Source: Polyodon spathula
Lineage: Eukaryota; Chordata; Actinopteri; Acipenseriformes; Polyodontidae
NCBI RefSeq assembly: GCF_017654505.1
Contig: NC_054535.1
Coordinates: forward strand, 41,358,664 to 41,422,663
Length of the DNA: 64,000 nt
Direction: 5' to 3'
The notes beneath the pieces were generated by a model, which saw only the letters and a program-made list of their open reading frames with translations, was not told the origin of the DNA and ran no database searches. The translations under genes were made by a program, and so were the position numbers. Positions 12,408 through 24,522 of the stretch are shown here, piece after piece; within the stretch, counting starts at the first letter, position 1, and every line of letters starts with the position of its first letter.

Positions 12408-13498
12408 CTGGATATTCTACTGCATATAATTACCTCAAATTGAGATATAGTTAGTCAAAAACATATTCAGTGCACCAGATAGGATAATGATAGATTTTCT
12501 TACCATTAAACCACACTAGTAGGCAACCTATACCACCATTTATCTATGCAATACCTTCATTATTTACAGACTCTTACCTGGTCACTGCACAGCTGCCACA
12601 CGAAAAACATAAATAAGCTCTCACTCTGCTTTTGAGGAGAAGAAAAAGAGTAAAGCTTAAGGTGCAGCCTCCCTTTCTCCAAACCTGGCTTGTTATGAGA
12701 AAGCCTTGCCCTCACTCAGAGACCAAAATAACGCACTGGGGCTTCCCACCCTGAGCAGAAAAGAACTAAGAGTATAAAGAAGTAAAGATAAACAGCAAGG
12801 CCCCAGATCAAAGGCCCCTCCTTCCTTTCTTTGAGCGCTCTGGGTTGTGACAACACCTTCACCACTTCATAATTAGAGGCACACGGGTGGTGACTTTTAT
12901 CTGATTAAACTAGAGTTAGGTTATGGATACAGGAGGTGGAATGGGAGACAGCATAACCGAGTCAACTTTTAGAGTGGGTGTGCATGTATGGTCTCTGGCT
13001 TAAAATAATATTCATTTTTCATCCCACACCGTTTGGTGGGAAACTTTGTTTAATTTTATAAATGAGACAACCCTACTTTGCAAAGTTATTATCTACTCAC
13101 CAAAGACATTATCCAGTTGAACACGGCCACTGTTAGCGTCATAGTTTTTCTACAGAAACGTTCCATATGACTACCCCCCCCCCCCCCCAAGACTATCTAT
13201 ATGGCATTATGTCTTCCACTTTTTGACCCTCCAGACACATAATATAATCACATATAAGATGGTCAAAGTTTTCTTCACAAACTAATAAAATACTTTTTTC
13301 AAATATCATTCTTTTCTAATCTAACCCAGATCCAGAATGTCAGCGATGGTTGCCATGTGATGTAGTTGCTCATGCTCAGAGTCTCAAAGCAACGGCAGCA
13401 TTCATTCATTATTGATTGATAGTTCATCGTTGTCCAGTGATTATATTGACAACACAGAATTGCGTTCTATTATTTCTATTATATAATATTATTGATGT
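11452..13498. other. Noncoding with a TA array and a C-run
   Basis: Contains the TA array at about 12334-12406 and a run of C at about 13174-13188. The block 12600-13010 is richer in G+C and non-repetitive, but has no ORF. No gene seen. Confidence 0.5.
12334..12406. repeat. TA-rich microsatellite
   Basis: Degenerate at its left end (AAATATATAAATATAAATA), then a pure TA run. Confidence 0.95.
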
Positions 13499-14007
13499 TG
13501 CAACAATCAGTGCATTTGTGTTTTTGTACTGTAATTCCCGTACTGTAATACCCGCTGTAATTGTGCTCCCCCGCTCTGTATTTCTGTGTCAGCCTGCGTG
13601 TGGGTCTGTGTCTCCCTTGTGATTGGTCCTGTTTCTCTGTGTCAGCCTGTTTGTGCATGTTCTGTGTCTTCACTGTGATTGGTTGTTATCTGTCTGTCCC
13701 CACTGGCTGTTGTTTGTCTGTGCCCATTGGTCCTAGTATGCGGCCGAGGACCAATGGGATGTGTGTAAGCGCTGCTCCCCAATTTGCATACGGAGGTGGA
13801 GCTATGGGTATAAGAAGGGGCTGTGCCCGTCATTAGTTGTTGTTGGTTTCCATTTTGAGTAAATGTTCCTGTATCCTGTGTTGTATCTTGTGAAGCTAAC
13901 AGAGCTGTGGACTCTGTGTGGGTGCTGATCGAGCATCTAAATAAAGAAAAGATTTGGAATAAGAACAAGTATCTCTCTGTTTTCCGCCTCTTGCGTGAAA
14001 CGCTACA
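13499..14007 (+). repeat. 5' LTR
   Basis: Bounded by TGCAACAATC and AAACGCTACA. Includes four or more ATTGG/CCAAT motifs between 13620 and 13760, a TATA-like box near 13808 and a polyadenylation signal near 13940, in the order expected for U3-R-U5. Confidence 0.75.
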
Positions 14008-14129
14008 TTGGTGTCAGAGCAGGATAGAGCTGAAGCCGGTCACGTAGAACATAAACTGATAGGAGTTGGAGATGGGTGACTGGATCTGTTGGATCCTCAA
14101 CATCCTGGATCCAGTGGGATTGTGGATAG

Positions 14130-14603
14130 GAGGACCTCCTCGATGACTTCGAGGACCAGGGTTGGTGCTTTGACTGCGGGGAGTTCGGGGACACGGGCAG
14201 ACTGCTGCCCCTTAAAAGAGGTAGAAGAGCTGTCTGCCATGAAAGAGGAGGAGGGCAGCCATTCCCAGAGGCAAGCAGGGAGCCGGTGCCATCGATAGCA
14301 TCAGAGAGGGAGGTGCTGCCTGCCCGGGTGCTGGAGAGGAAGGTGCTGCCTGCCCAGGTGACTGAGGAAGGTGCTGCCCACCCGAGTGCCGGAGAGAGAG
14401 GTTCTGCAGCCGCTGACATGCCCTGCGTCACCACCAGTGTTACCACTGTTGGAGTGCTCTGCGCTACTGCCAGCATTGCCACTGCTGGAGTGCCTCATGC
14501 TACTGCCGTATTACCCTGTGCCATCACCAGCGTCGTCACTGTTGGAGTAGCCTTCACCACTGTCAAAGTGCCCCCAAGCCACCGCCAGTGTCACCACTGC
14601 TAG
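14130..14603 (+). pseudogene. Decayed gag-like reading frame with a broken zinc knuckle and an Ala/Thr/Val minisatellite
   Basis: The frame is open from about 14130 for 158 codons. Near 14163 it reads GWCFDCGEFGDTGRLLPL, which has the spacing of a CCHC zinc knuckle, but the His position is Asp and the last Cys position is Leu, so zinc binding is probably lost. The C-terminal half is a run of degenerate units such as VTTVGV, ATAGV and VVTVGV, produced by a roughly 45-50 bp minisatellite that continues to about 14870 in broken frames. No protease, reverse transcriptase or integrase follows. Confidence 0.6.
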
Positions 14604-15110
14604 AGTGCCCCACACCACCACCACCAGAGTGCTCACTGCTAGAGTTCCCCACAGCACTGCCAGGGTGGTGTGCCCTGCATCGCTGCTAGCATTGCTACTG
14701 CCAGTGTTGCCCCTTAGGGGGTCCCCGCACTTCTCCTAGCATTGGCACTGCCAGCGTTGCCCCTGCTGGAGTGGCCCACGATGCTGTCAGCATTGCCGCT
14801 GACAGTATTGCCACTGAGGGAGTGTATCGCACCACTGCCAGCTTTGCCACTGCCTGCGTCCATGCTGGAGTCTCCTCAACAGAAGGAGGAGAGGAGACCA
14901 CCTCCATCACAGCACCGTCCGCCAACCCACCCAAAATAATCCGGAGGGAGAAAACTGAACAAGAAGAGAGGGGGCTGGTGTTTTAGGGGAGAGGTGGCCG
15001 ATTGCCACCAGGTGTTGCATTGCGCCCTGCAGACTTCCTGGGGACAAAAAGAGACTAAGAAGGGGGCAATGTAACGATCTGTGCATTTGTGTTTTTATAC
15101 TGTAATTTCC

Positions 15111-16405
15111 AGCTACTCTAAAATGATTTTTAAAAATTATATTGTACCGCCATTTGTTTACATTCATACTTAACTGACAGTAGAGCAGTTTGGTTAGCGT
15201 TAAAGCGTATACCCACTTTTAAAATACAAACGTTCAGTGAAAATTACAACCCTAACCTTAAACATTTTATTACCATAAAATAATACTTAGTGGAACAACA
15301 TTTGAGTTTGTTATAAACCAGTAGCATGCTTTAAAAATACTTGCATTACACAATTTGTATAATTTATTTTAAGACTAAGAACAATGTTGACAAAGCACAG
15401 CATGCTATCTCATTGTAAACTGGCCCAATTACTGCCTATTTTTTTTCTCATTCATGATGCTATTTGAGACATATAATGTTCAATGCTGACACAACTCCTC
15501 CCAGCATTTTTCTGAAATGACGCCACTAGATGAAATAAAACTAGCATGAAAATAAGCTGCATGAAGGCATGATTTAAGTATTATACATACGGAATTCAAC
15601 AAAGACAAAGTAACGCTTTTCTTATAAACTCAGCAGGGTGTTCTGTGTTACTTATTTAAAGTCTAAAGTCTGTTTTAATGGCAGTCGAATTAACCAAGCA
15701 GCTGTACAGCCTTGTTGAGTTTATATATGGTAACAGGAAAGGAGAAACGTTTGGATGAAAGGGGGGTGTTTGTATGAAGATTAATACTGTATATTCTGGT
15801 TAATGCTCCTGCGATAGGTGTTGGTGTGGAAAGGAAGAGCTGGTAGAATGTGTTTCTTGGCTGGTGGTTTCTGCTGGGGATTCAGCTTCCAGGGCTGTTT
15901 ATAACACGTGTGAGCGCCTCGCTGATGAGGCGTGTCAGATAACCTTTGAATAAAGAAATAATGCATAGCTGGGACTTGAAGTCATCCTCATTACTGCATA
16001 ACCTGCAGTCAAAAGTCAGCAGAGAATGGACTGCTAGTGTATATTTGGGGTGAAAGAAGTTGAAGAGGAACATTTCACAAGTAAGATATGGCAGAAAGAG
16101 GACTGGAATTATGAAATTGTGTATGGTCAGATATGAAGTCAGTTTATCAGAGATACTGACCATACAATTGTCTAGTATGTACCAAACCTGCCATTTAAAC
16201 CAAACCAACTTTGCTGTCTGTATGTGATCTAGCAAAAAATATATATTTTGTGCACTCATGAGGGCCTGCGTCAGCATCAGGTAGTCAGCATTGAAATTCA
16301 ATATGTTAACGTAACATTATTCAGCAGGTTTCAGGTGTTACTTTATTACACTTTGCTGTGCTTTTCTGTGGTACACCTGCAAAAACAAAAAAAACAAAAA
16401 AAAAA

Positions 16406-16407
<2 letters not shown>
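15111..16407. other. Noncoding, nothing recognised
   Basis: AT-rich DNA. The 139-codon minus-strand frame at 15882-16301 has no recognisable domain and is probably chance. No named repeat seen. Confidence 0.5.

Positions 16408-16477
<70 letters not shown>
16408..16477. repeat. TA microsatellite
   Basis: About 70 bp of TA with one phase break near 16443, preceded by an A-rich run. Confidence 0.95.
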
Positions 16478-16478
<1 letters not shown>

Positions 16479-17453
16479 TATCATACTATCATACAGTCAT
16501 ATGGGAAAAATATACTTAAAATTATAAAATAATTAGTTAATACAAAAAGGGTAACAATTTACAGGGTTTTTTTTTTTTTTTTTTTCCTGTAAAATATAGT
16601 AATGAAATTTAGAAGTCTGTAATTGATTGTTTGGTTATAACATTTTAAATAAATGTTAATTTGTCTGAAATCCAGAAATCGCCTTTACTTATGTGTAGAA
16701 GTTGCAGGATTATGCAGCTCTGTGTGATCCCCAGTTGTGGGTATGTTCCCATAGTATATAAGGAACTGATGCTGTTTTATTAGCTACAGAAGGGTTGTCT
16801 TGTTGCAAAGTTAATGTGGGAAGAGTTTAGCATCACCCTCGATGGCGCATGGCCACAGAATCTTAATGTCCATAAGCGTTGCTGTATTGCGAGTTGTATT
16901 GCTTTCTGGTGAATTACAGCAACAACAGCAACTGGCCAACTGACATTAAAGTTGCACCTTAAATAAAAATAATTTAAAAAATCAGGAGTAAAATGAAGAA
17001 CAAAGGTTCAAACCTGTCATACAATATTATTTGGAGAATCACTGAATTTGTGAACCCAATTGCTTTTCAAAATCTAGAAGATCCGGATGATCTTTATGTT
17101 CAGAGATACCAAGGTATTTAATCAGAAAGAGGACTGAGTGAAGTAATACCAGCACCAAATGCCCTACCCTTTCTTTTTTTCTTCAAAGTTAAATTTTATA
17201 GAATGTTTTTGAAATATGGAAACACATGTTGAGACACTTTGAAGGTATAACCTTTTCGTGCCATAATTGCATTTTGTAAAGCAAAAAAAAAAAAAAAAAG
17301 TTATAAAGTTTGTGACAAGCTGTGCTTGTAATACTAGCTAACAGGTAATACTGCTCAGAGGTCTATTATATTTTGATACATGACACAGTTCTAAACCTAA
17401 GCAACCAACTTCTAACATGGACTGATTGTTTTGTCAGTGAACAGAATTATAGA
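16478..17453. other. Noncoding, nothing recognised
   Basis: Poly-T near 16567 and poly-A near 17283. No gene seen. Confidence 0.5.
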
Positions 17454-17939
17454 GTAAGTAGTGGGGTTTCAAAAGATACAGCGTTACACATCCCCACTTT
17501 TAAACAACTGTTTAAATAACACACCTGTAATTTCTTTTCATTGTTAACATCCTGACAACTTTTTACACTTATAGTTTTAAGTGTTTCAAAACTCTTTTCA
17601 AAATGTCCACTTTAGTGCACTGAGTGTAAGGATTATTGTCCACATTGTCAAACAGTTAAAACAACAATAACAATCCATTATGTGTACCGAACAGAAAAGC
17701 CAGAGTTGATTTTGTTTTTGTTTTTTTTTAAATCGCTCATCCTGCAGTAATTTAGAGGACATATCTCAAACCCCAGTGCTCATTTTGAAAATAACTTTGA
17801 AACAGACTTTAAAGTTATAAGTGTAAAAAGTTGTCAGGATGTTAACAATTAAAAGAAAAATTCTAGGTACATTATTTAAACAGTTGTAGTAACACGTGGG
17901 GACTTGTAACGCTATATTTTTCGGAACCCCGCTACTTAC
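17454..17939. mobile_element. MITE with about 155-bp terminal inverted repeats
   Basis: The left arm (17454-17610) and right arm (17785-17939) are inverted copies that share GTAAGTAGYGGGGTT termini, TTAAACAACTGTTTAAATAA, and CATTGTTAACATCCTGAC or the complement. The spacer is about 175 bp and has no ORF. A second, half copy is at 708-878. I could not match a target-site duplication or a superfamily. Confidence 0.75.
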
Positions 17940-18826
17940 TGCTTAAGGATGTGCTTTAGAAACTCATTAAAACTTACAACAGCCCTTTCACATTTGATGT
18001 ATGCTGAACAAGCACAATTACAGAGCAGAAACAAACAGTGGGCCATTTAGTCATCATGGTTTATTTTTCCTACTAACTGGTAGGAGGCCCAGCATTTCAT
18101 TAACACAGACTAATTTCAGGAGACAGCTGGTTCTTTTCAAAGTACTGTATGCCATTCCTTCCAGTGGTCTGCACTTACTGTGCTGAACAGTGAATATTTC
18201 TTCTATAACATGTGAAGATAAATTTAAAAGGCAGTCCTTCATAGATCATGTCTATCTGTAATTGTTTCCTTTTTAATTTAGGGCTTCATATTCCTTGAAT
18301 TGGCCCCATGTTTGTTTCCAAGTAGGTATCCTTAGCAACCCCCTGAACCAATGTTATGCTCTGAAGCAACACTAATCCCTCAACTGGATAATACAATGCA
18401 GATTAATGATTAATACAGTTTTGGTTAATATTCATTACTGTAGCTGAGTTTCTTTACTCTTTATTTTAAATATACTACAACATTTATCTTTTGTGTTTTT
18501 TTATACCAGTGCAACTCTGAGCTTTACAATGTAAAACCAAATGTTTAAGAATGAAACATTACCAATATAATGTAGGCCTACAAAAAACATGAAGTGTTCT
18601 CAAAATAAACAGCATAAATAAATACTAAGCTGTGTTTAAAATCTGTTGCATAAGATTCATGTTCAATGTTTACTAATGGAACGTATGGTAATTACATTGT
18701 CTTGCAATCTGCATTTCCAAAAGTCCTTTACTGAGAGTAGCTAACACAGACTCAGTACCCAGATCATACTTGTATGTGCCTTACAGAGTTTACACTGACC
18801 AAAGCACATTTAGGGTTGGCTAGCTC
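17940..18826. other. Noncoding, nothing recognised
   Basis: AT-rich DNA with no ORF or repeat that I can support. Confidence 0.5.
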
Positions 18827-18829
18827 TAA

Positions 18830-19520
18830 AGCTGGGTCTACACCTGAGCAATCAATTGCAAAACTTAGTTGCAAGCAACCGAGTCGATTATATGTGATTA
18901 TACGTCCCTGCAACCAGTTGCTTGAAGTAGAGCCGGGCTCTACTTTCCAAGCAACCTCCTGAGCAAATTTTGTAACTATAGGCGATCACATGGCAATTCA
19001 CCAACTCTGATTGGTTCTTATAATGCTGACTGCCCAGCTTGCATATACTGTCATAAAGAAGTGCTAATTTTTAAAAAGGTTTTACTAAATTTAATAGTAT
19101 TTCGAATGATTGGGTGTCCATCCGTAAAAAGTTTAGGTACTTTTCTGCATCCTCGAGCCTCATTTCCTCCACAAGGACATAATATGCCCAATGCTTCTGC
19201 CGATGCCACAGTTTCATCCAGCTTTTACGTGGCTTTGTTTTTTTTTTTTCCTTTAGGGAATGTGGCATTTAAAATAACAACAATTGAAAGAATAATAACA
19301 GCCAACTCTTCCTCGTAAATTACTGACCAAAGAAAGTGTCACCTCAGATGTCAAAAAATAAATAAAATAAATACAATTCGAAACTTGTAGACACAGGACA
19401 AAATAAATAAATAAATAAATAAATAAATGTGAACTCAGTTGTCAAAACCAAAAAAAAACCTACCTCATCTTGTATGGAATAAAAAATGTACAAATTGATC
19501 GCTCAGGTGTGGACCCGGTT
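18830..19520 (-). mobile_element. PIF/Harbinger-type DNA transposon, internally deleted
   Basis: Ends are inverted: left AGCTGGGTCTACACCTGAGC, right inward AACCGGGTCCACACCTGAGC. TAA flanks both sides (18827-18829, 19521-19523), fitting the TWA duplication of PIF/Harbinger. The 691-bp interior retains the start of a Harbinger nuclease on the minus strand and an AAAT array near 19403-19427. Confidence 0.85.
19071..19268 (-). pseudogene. N-terminal fragment of a PIF/Harbinger transposase (nuclease)
   Basis: 65 codons, including HWAYYVLVEEMRLEDAEKYL followed by NFLRMDTQSFEILL. This is the characteristic N-terminal segment of Harbinger-type DDE nucleases, which usually exceed 350 residues. The catalytic DDE domain is missing, so the copy is inactive. 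A poly-A/Lys-rich stretch near its start is an expanded homopolymer. Confidence 0.8.
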
Positions 19521-19523
19521 TAA

Positions 19524-22500
19524 AGATTCTTATCAGTTAAAGTGGTCGTTTACACTTACCTGGTTTCTAAGCTGCATATAGTCCTGCATAGCTTACCAGT
19601 TAAAGTGTGTCCTCAGAACATCATTACCATCCTACATACAGTGTGTTCTACAGTGTTAATATGACAGTTACATACCAATTGTTATTTTTCTATGTTTACA
19701 AGTGATTCAAACATCCCTTGTCCATTTTACAGTTCACTATGGGGTCCTTATTTGTCTTCTAACAAACTATATATGATACAATTGTTCTCCTTCTGTTTTG
19801 CTGCAGGATGGCAATGTAGCCGTGCAACTTTTTTTTTTTTAAAGGTTTTTCTATTGTGTAATTAATATGGTTTTATTAATCCTACTCACCCATGGGAGTA
19901 TGTTTTATCTGAACAGGTTTTCATGTCAAATCATACAATTGTACCTGTTGTGCTAGTACTATTAGCCTTAAAGCCATCGCTCAGAGTAGGCCAACTTTAG
20001 GTCATAGTTGGATGGCTCTGTTTAAACAGTCAAAAAAAACTGCCCTAAGACCTAAACCAAATGTAAACAAAATATACGAAAGTCCTAGATCTTAAAATCT
20101 CAGGGAGCTCTTTACTCCAAATGGTCAATAGAACAATCCTTTTCAGAAATACAAAATGCACCCAATAAAGTTATCAAACCAGAGACACCTCAAATAGTTT
20201 TCTATTAATTTTATAAATTTAATTGGTGTTTTTCCCTTTTAGAAATACTGTGCAAATAAAGCTTTGAGAATTTCATCACTTTTAATATAAAACGTATTAA
20301 TACAGTACCATCAACAATCTCAACCCATTTGTAAATAATATAAACTACTGCTGTTGCCATGGTTGCAATGTTTACTCCTGTTCTGTTGAAACTCTGTCAC
20401 CCTTTTGCAAACACAGGGGACCTCACTTGTCAACACTTAGCTGCAGAAAAGAGTGGGTGTAGTGCATTAAGGCTCTTGCAAGATTGGGTTTAGATAGGCT
20501 CTACATTGATCATATCCTTTGAAAGACCTGATAGCTTGTCTGACTGGTCTGGAGATAATACATTTACTTTTTAAAAGCTTCCAGGTGACAGAAAAGACTA
20601 GCTGGAAGGGGGCGAGTGGTGGGGTGCTATGCTTGTGAAAAGTCAGTGAACCAATATGGGTTTTTTTCATTAAAAACTTGTCCAAACAGGAACAGACACC
20701 CACAACAAGAATGTTTATATTGCACATCCTCACTACAAGTGACCGCCCTTGTTCAAGGTCCAATTGCTGCTAATAGGGATGTTTATCAGTGTACATAACA
20801 GGGGGTTTCATTTAACATAAAACTGCTATGATAGACATAGCATCATGTTATAAACAATATAATAAAAAGTTGGATAATATAACCAGTCATCTCCCATATT
20901 GGCCTTGAGGCAGCCAAACAGCATTCTCCATAGTTTCTCATTGACTAGAATGGATGCATTTAAAAATACATTTAAAAATGCAAATTACTTTTAATTGAGT
21001 ACAAAACATTTAACAAAATGACAAGCAAGGCAACTGCAACTTTTTTTAACACATTATACAATATTTCTTTCTATCTATTATGTATCTTAAATATAAATAA
21101 GCAATATCAAAAGAATGCATCCATCATTTAAAATTGATCAAATACATTTCTGTTCTTATATTATGTATTAAATATCGCATATATGTTTTATCATATATGG
21201 TACTTTTATGAGAAAAATATATGGACACAAATTATATATACTGCTACTTTAATATATATTATAAATATATAGGTTGTCCATAGGGATGTCGACCCAAACT
21301 GCCTGCTAAGGTACATAGGCTATAGCTACAGTATGTGAAAAGTGTTTATGCCATTTCGCTATATCGATATGAGTGTCCTGGATCCACTCCAGACTTCATA
21401 TTGCAATGAAAACCCACTTATCCATCAAGGTCGTGTGGATTTTAAGAAACAGAACTCTGTACTGTACACTAACTTCATGGAAGCAGCCAGCTATAGAAAA
21501 TGTGTGTACAGTAGTCACAGTAGATGATGGGGGTATTGGATGCATGTTATTTACATTCTTCTTTCAAAGGCAATAATCTTTTTTTTTTTTTTTCTGATGA
21601 AAGCATACCACAGCTGTTGAAATTTGCCTACCTTGCGATTGTCACCCAAGCATTAGATCCTGTGCTTGCTTCACAGCCTGTTATTTGTCTGCTTGCGTTG
21701 TTGAGGAAAACATCGGATAGGCATCTGCTGCCAATGGACCAACAAGATGAGAAAGGCAGTCCTGCCCTTTCTCAGTTCATAATCTTATTACATACTGCAT
21801 AACTGAACAAAATACAATGGGTGCATTTGATCACTGTATTGTAGTCAATAGATAAGAACTGCAATTCACATTATATTTTGAAGAATTTGAAAGATGTAGA
21901 ATTTTTTGTTTTGTTTTGTTAAGTTTTAGACTTGAATCATTATCATAATTTCATAGCTCATACTACAGTATTTCAAAATGTGGGGTTTGGAAACAGGATT
22001 CTTGTTTGAATACATTGACTGGTTTTGAACCTAACAATAACAGTTAAAAATGGACAGGTAAAAAGGGCCAGAAACTTGTACACTCCACTGGAGGGAGTAC
22101 TGATGCTTAATGCTGCCATGAAGTGTGAGCTTGCAAGTCTCGCGCCGAGTTGTGCAATTATTTTTCTTAATTACAATTATAAAGAATTTTGTTTTCTGCA
22201 TGTGAGACATTACAAATAGCACAAAACATGTAGATGTTATATGTTCCCATTCTGGTAAAAAAAACTATATATATATATATATGTCAGCTGAGAACTAAAG
22301 GGTTTAAACTGTTATGTTGTCATTGTGTCCAGAGGCAAATTATCCAGGAACATCAGCTTTTCCAGAGGCATCTACACATAAACCAAATCCTAACATTAAA
22401 TCACAATTTTACCCCAAACCCTTAACTTAATCCAAACCTTAAAGCCACACATTAATTGCAGTAATTTTCTTTATGCAACAGATAAAATGATCAATTGAAA

Positions 22501-24101
22501 TTTTTTACATTACATGAATTAGATTGTTGAATACCTTTTACATAGGAAATGAGTGAGACACTGGTCTTTTGCCTCCCTCTCGTTGTTGTGGTAGTGTCAT
22601 TGAGCTGACGAGAAATGTGGTCTCAGTTGAGTTGCTGGCTTCAGTTCATCCCTAATCAAAAAACACTACAGCTGGCATTAATTGAGACCATGTGATGTTG
22701 GTCCCAGGTCAGAGGCCACATACAGGGTGGAAAATATGCAGAATAAATATAAAAGTAGAGCAACATCCGGGTCGTTTCACAACAAAACTTCCCCTGGATT
22801 TTACTGCTTTTTTCAACCTTCAATAAACATGTTTCCTCTTCCCTCTTATTTATATTTTTTGTGTTTTATACATTCTTTGTGACACGTGCTTGTGAAAAGA
22901 AGTAGGCCCTGATTTGACTGGCACTGGAAGTTGATGGTAATTGTGGTGGTGGTTTTATATGGACATATTTCATCCACTTGAAGATGGGCTTTGATCACCT
23001 AATGCAAGCTAACTTTACCCAAAATATGTTGTGTCAGATTTAAAGGCACATTTCTATTCACTCTTAGGCTGGGCCATAAAACAAAGCACTTCGTGAAGCA
23101 GAACCAATTATTCTCAAATGATGATGTCATACACCCAGGCCCAATGTGATGCACAGGACATCTTACTTTTAGGCTGGAAACTACTACAAAGCAGTGTTCT
23201 GAAGACGGCTCAATGCTTTTGCCTGAAGATATTCTGAAGTAATGTTCTGCAGCGGGTTTTTTTAATTTTTTTTTATAATTGTTATTGTAACAGCAGTCAT
23301 CCCAGCAATGGAAGAGACAGTATCTAACTGCTCCACGTCATAGATTACTGCATTTATCATGCATTTTACTTTACAAAATTCAGATTAAGTGCCATGTTGT
23401 CACAGTTTCAAGTGTTGAGTAAGCAGATGTGATTGTTTGACAAAGAAGGACTTTATTAGGCCAGGAATATTGTAGTTCAGATTCACAAAAAAGACACCCG
23501 TAGCCCACCAGTGCTTGCTACAGGGGCTAGACATCGTCATACTCACCACATTACTGTGTTTTATCAGTGGCAGAGGGACAAATCCATATTCAAATCACTT
23601 CAGACTTTGTTGTGGTATTTTTACAGGAATTAGAGAAGAGCCCTTGCTAACAGCATACTGCTTATTACTTTTCTTTCAGCAGGCTATAAAATAAAGCAAG
23701 CCTTCAGCCCTGTTTTCTAGAGATGCTATATTCTATACCATAAATGCGCTTGTCTCCTGTTTACAGATATGGAATAAAGTCTCATTTTCAATTCTAGCAG
23801 TGTACTGAATGCCTTGTGTATAAAATCTAATCAGTGTTGGTAATGTAGACTGCAATTTCACCCCACTGGGTTTTTTCATATTGGTCTTCTTTGAGAACAA
23901 CTGTTTTATAAAAAGCACCACACAGCAGGTCTTGCAAACCCAACTCTTCTATTCGGGTGAGGTAATGCACTCTTTTTATATGACTGGGCAAGCCAAGACC
24001 CTGAACCACTCTTTCACAAACTAACCTTTTTCATTTGTCCCTGTGATATACTGTTCCAATACATTAGAAAAATAATAGACAAGGGGGAGGCCATTTAGCC
24101 C
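19524..24101. other. Long noncoding stretch upstream of the ligand gene, nothing firmly recognised
   Basis: AT-rich DNA with poly-T runs. Frames of 60-98 codons (for example 20467-20763 minus, 21524-21802 plus) show no domain. Sequence near 22920-23050 is balanced in composition and could be regulatory, but nothing distinguishes it clearly. Confidence 0.5.
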
Positions 24102-24522
24102 TGTGATGGAGTGCACGCCCCCTATAATTTATAATTTGTATTATTGTTTGTTTTGGATTGGCAGGGAGGGAGTTAAATTCCTCCCTGCCAAATGCATGTG
24201 AGAATGTGGCTAGAGCCTTAACTAGCTAATTGTTAATTATTGATTAATTGGGCTCCAGCCACAGACTATAAAAGCCAGGAGAAATCCTTTGTCTGGGTGG
24301 AGTTGCTTAGACGGACGGACGGACGGACGGACGGACGGACGACGGACGGGACGTGGGGGGGGCGGGCGGGAGGGAGGGCGGACGCTCAATTTATTTGTTC
24401 TTGTGTTTTGTTTGGAAACCTAGGTTTTGTGTTTTTACCTTTTGTTTGGCCCTCATGCCTTTTTATTGTGTGTTTTGGTAAATAAAGGTATTTAGTTTCA
24501 CTGCAGAGTTTTTGTCTTGACA
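24102..24522 (+). mobile_element. Probable solo LTR containing a GGAC array
   Basis: Starts TGTGATGGAGTGCACGCC and ends about TTGTCTTGACA (TG...CA). It has a TATA box ACTATAAAAGCC near 24265 and AATAAAGG near 24481, ordered as in an LTR. A GGAC/ACGG tetranucleotide array sits at about 24310-24350, followed by a G-rich stretch. No matching target-site duplication was found, so the ends are provisional. Confidence 0.6.
24310..24350. repeat. GGAC tetranucleotide array
   Basis: About ten units with one deletion near 24341, then a GGGGGGCGGGCGGGAGGGAG tract on the + strand that could form a G-quadruplex. Confidence 0.9.

Larger units (their letters stand above)
13499..15110 (+). mobile_element. 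Small non-autonomous LTR retroelement
   Basis: The 5' LTR is 13499-14007 (TG...CA). The 3' LTR begins at 15070 and is cut off after about 41 bp; its first bases align without gaps to the 5' LTR (GTGCATTTGTGTTTTT shared). The LTR has several CCAAT/ATTGG boxes, a TATA-like GGGTATAAG near 13808 and AATAAA near 13940. Immediately downstream, TTGGTGTCAGAGCAGGAT fits a primer-binding site. A purine tract AAGAAGGGGGCAA sits right before 15070. The interior, only about 1.06 kb, keeps a gag remnant and lacks pol. Confidence 0.8.

Noticed and set aside
14003..14482. 159-codon minus-strand frame in the LTR element
   Set aside because: Opposite to the gag-like frame and inside the minisatellite; no retroviral or host domain.
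15882..16301. 139-codon minus-strand frame
   Set aside because: AT-rich chance frame without recognisable domain.
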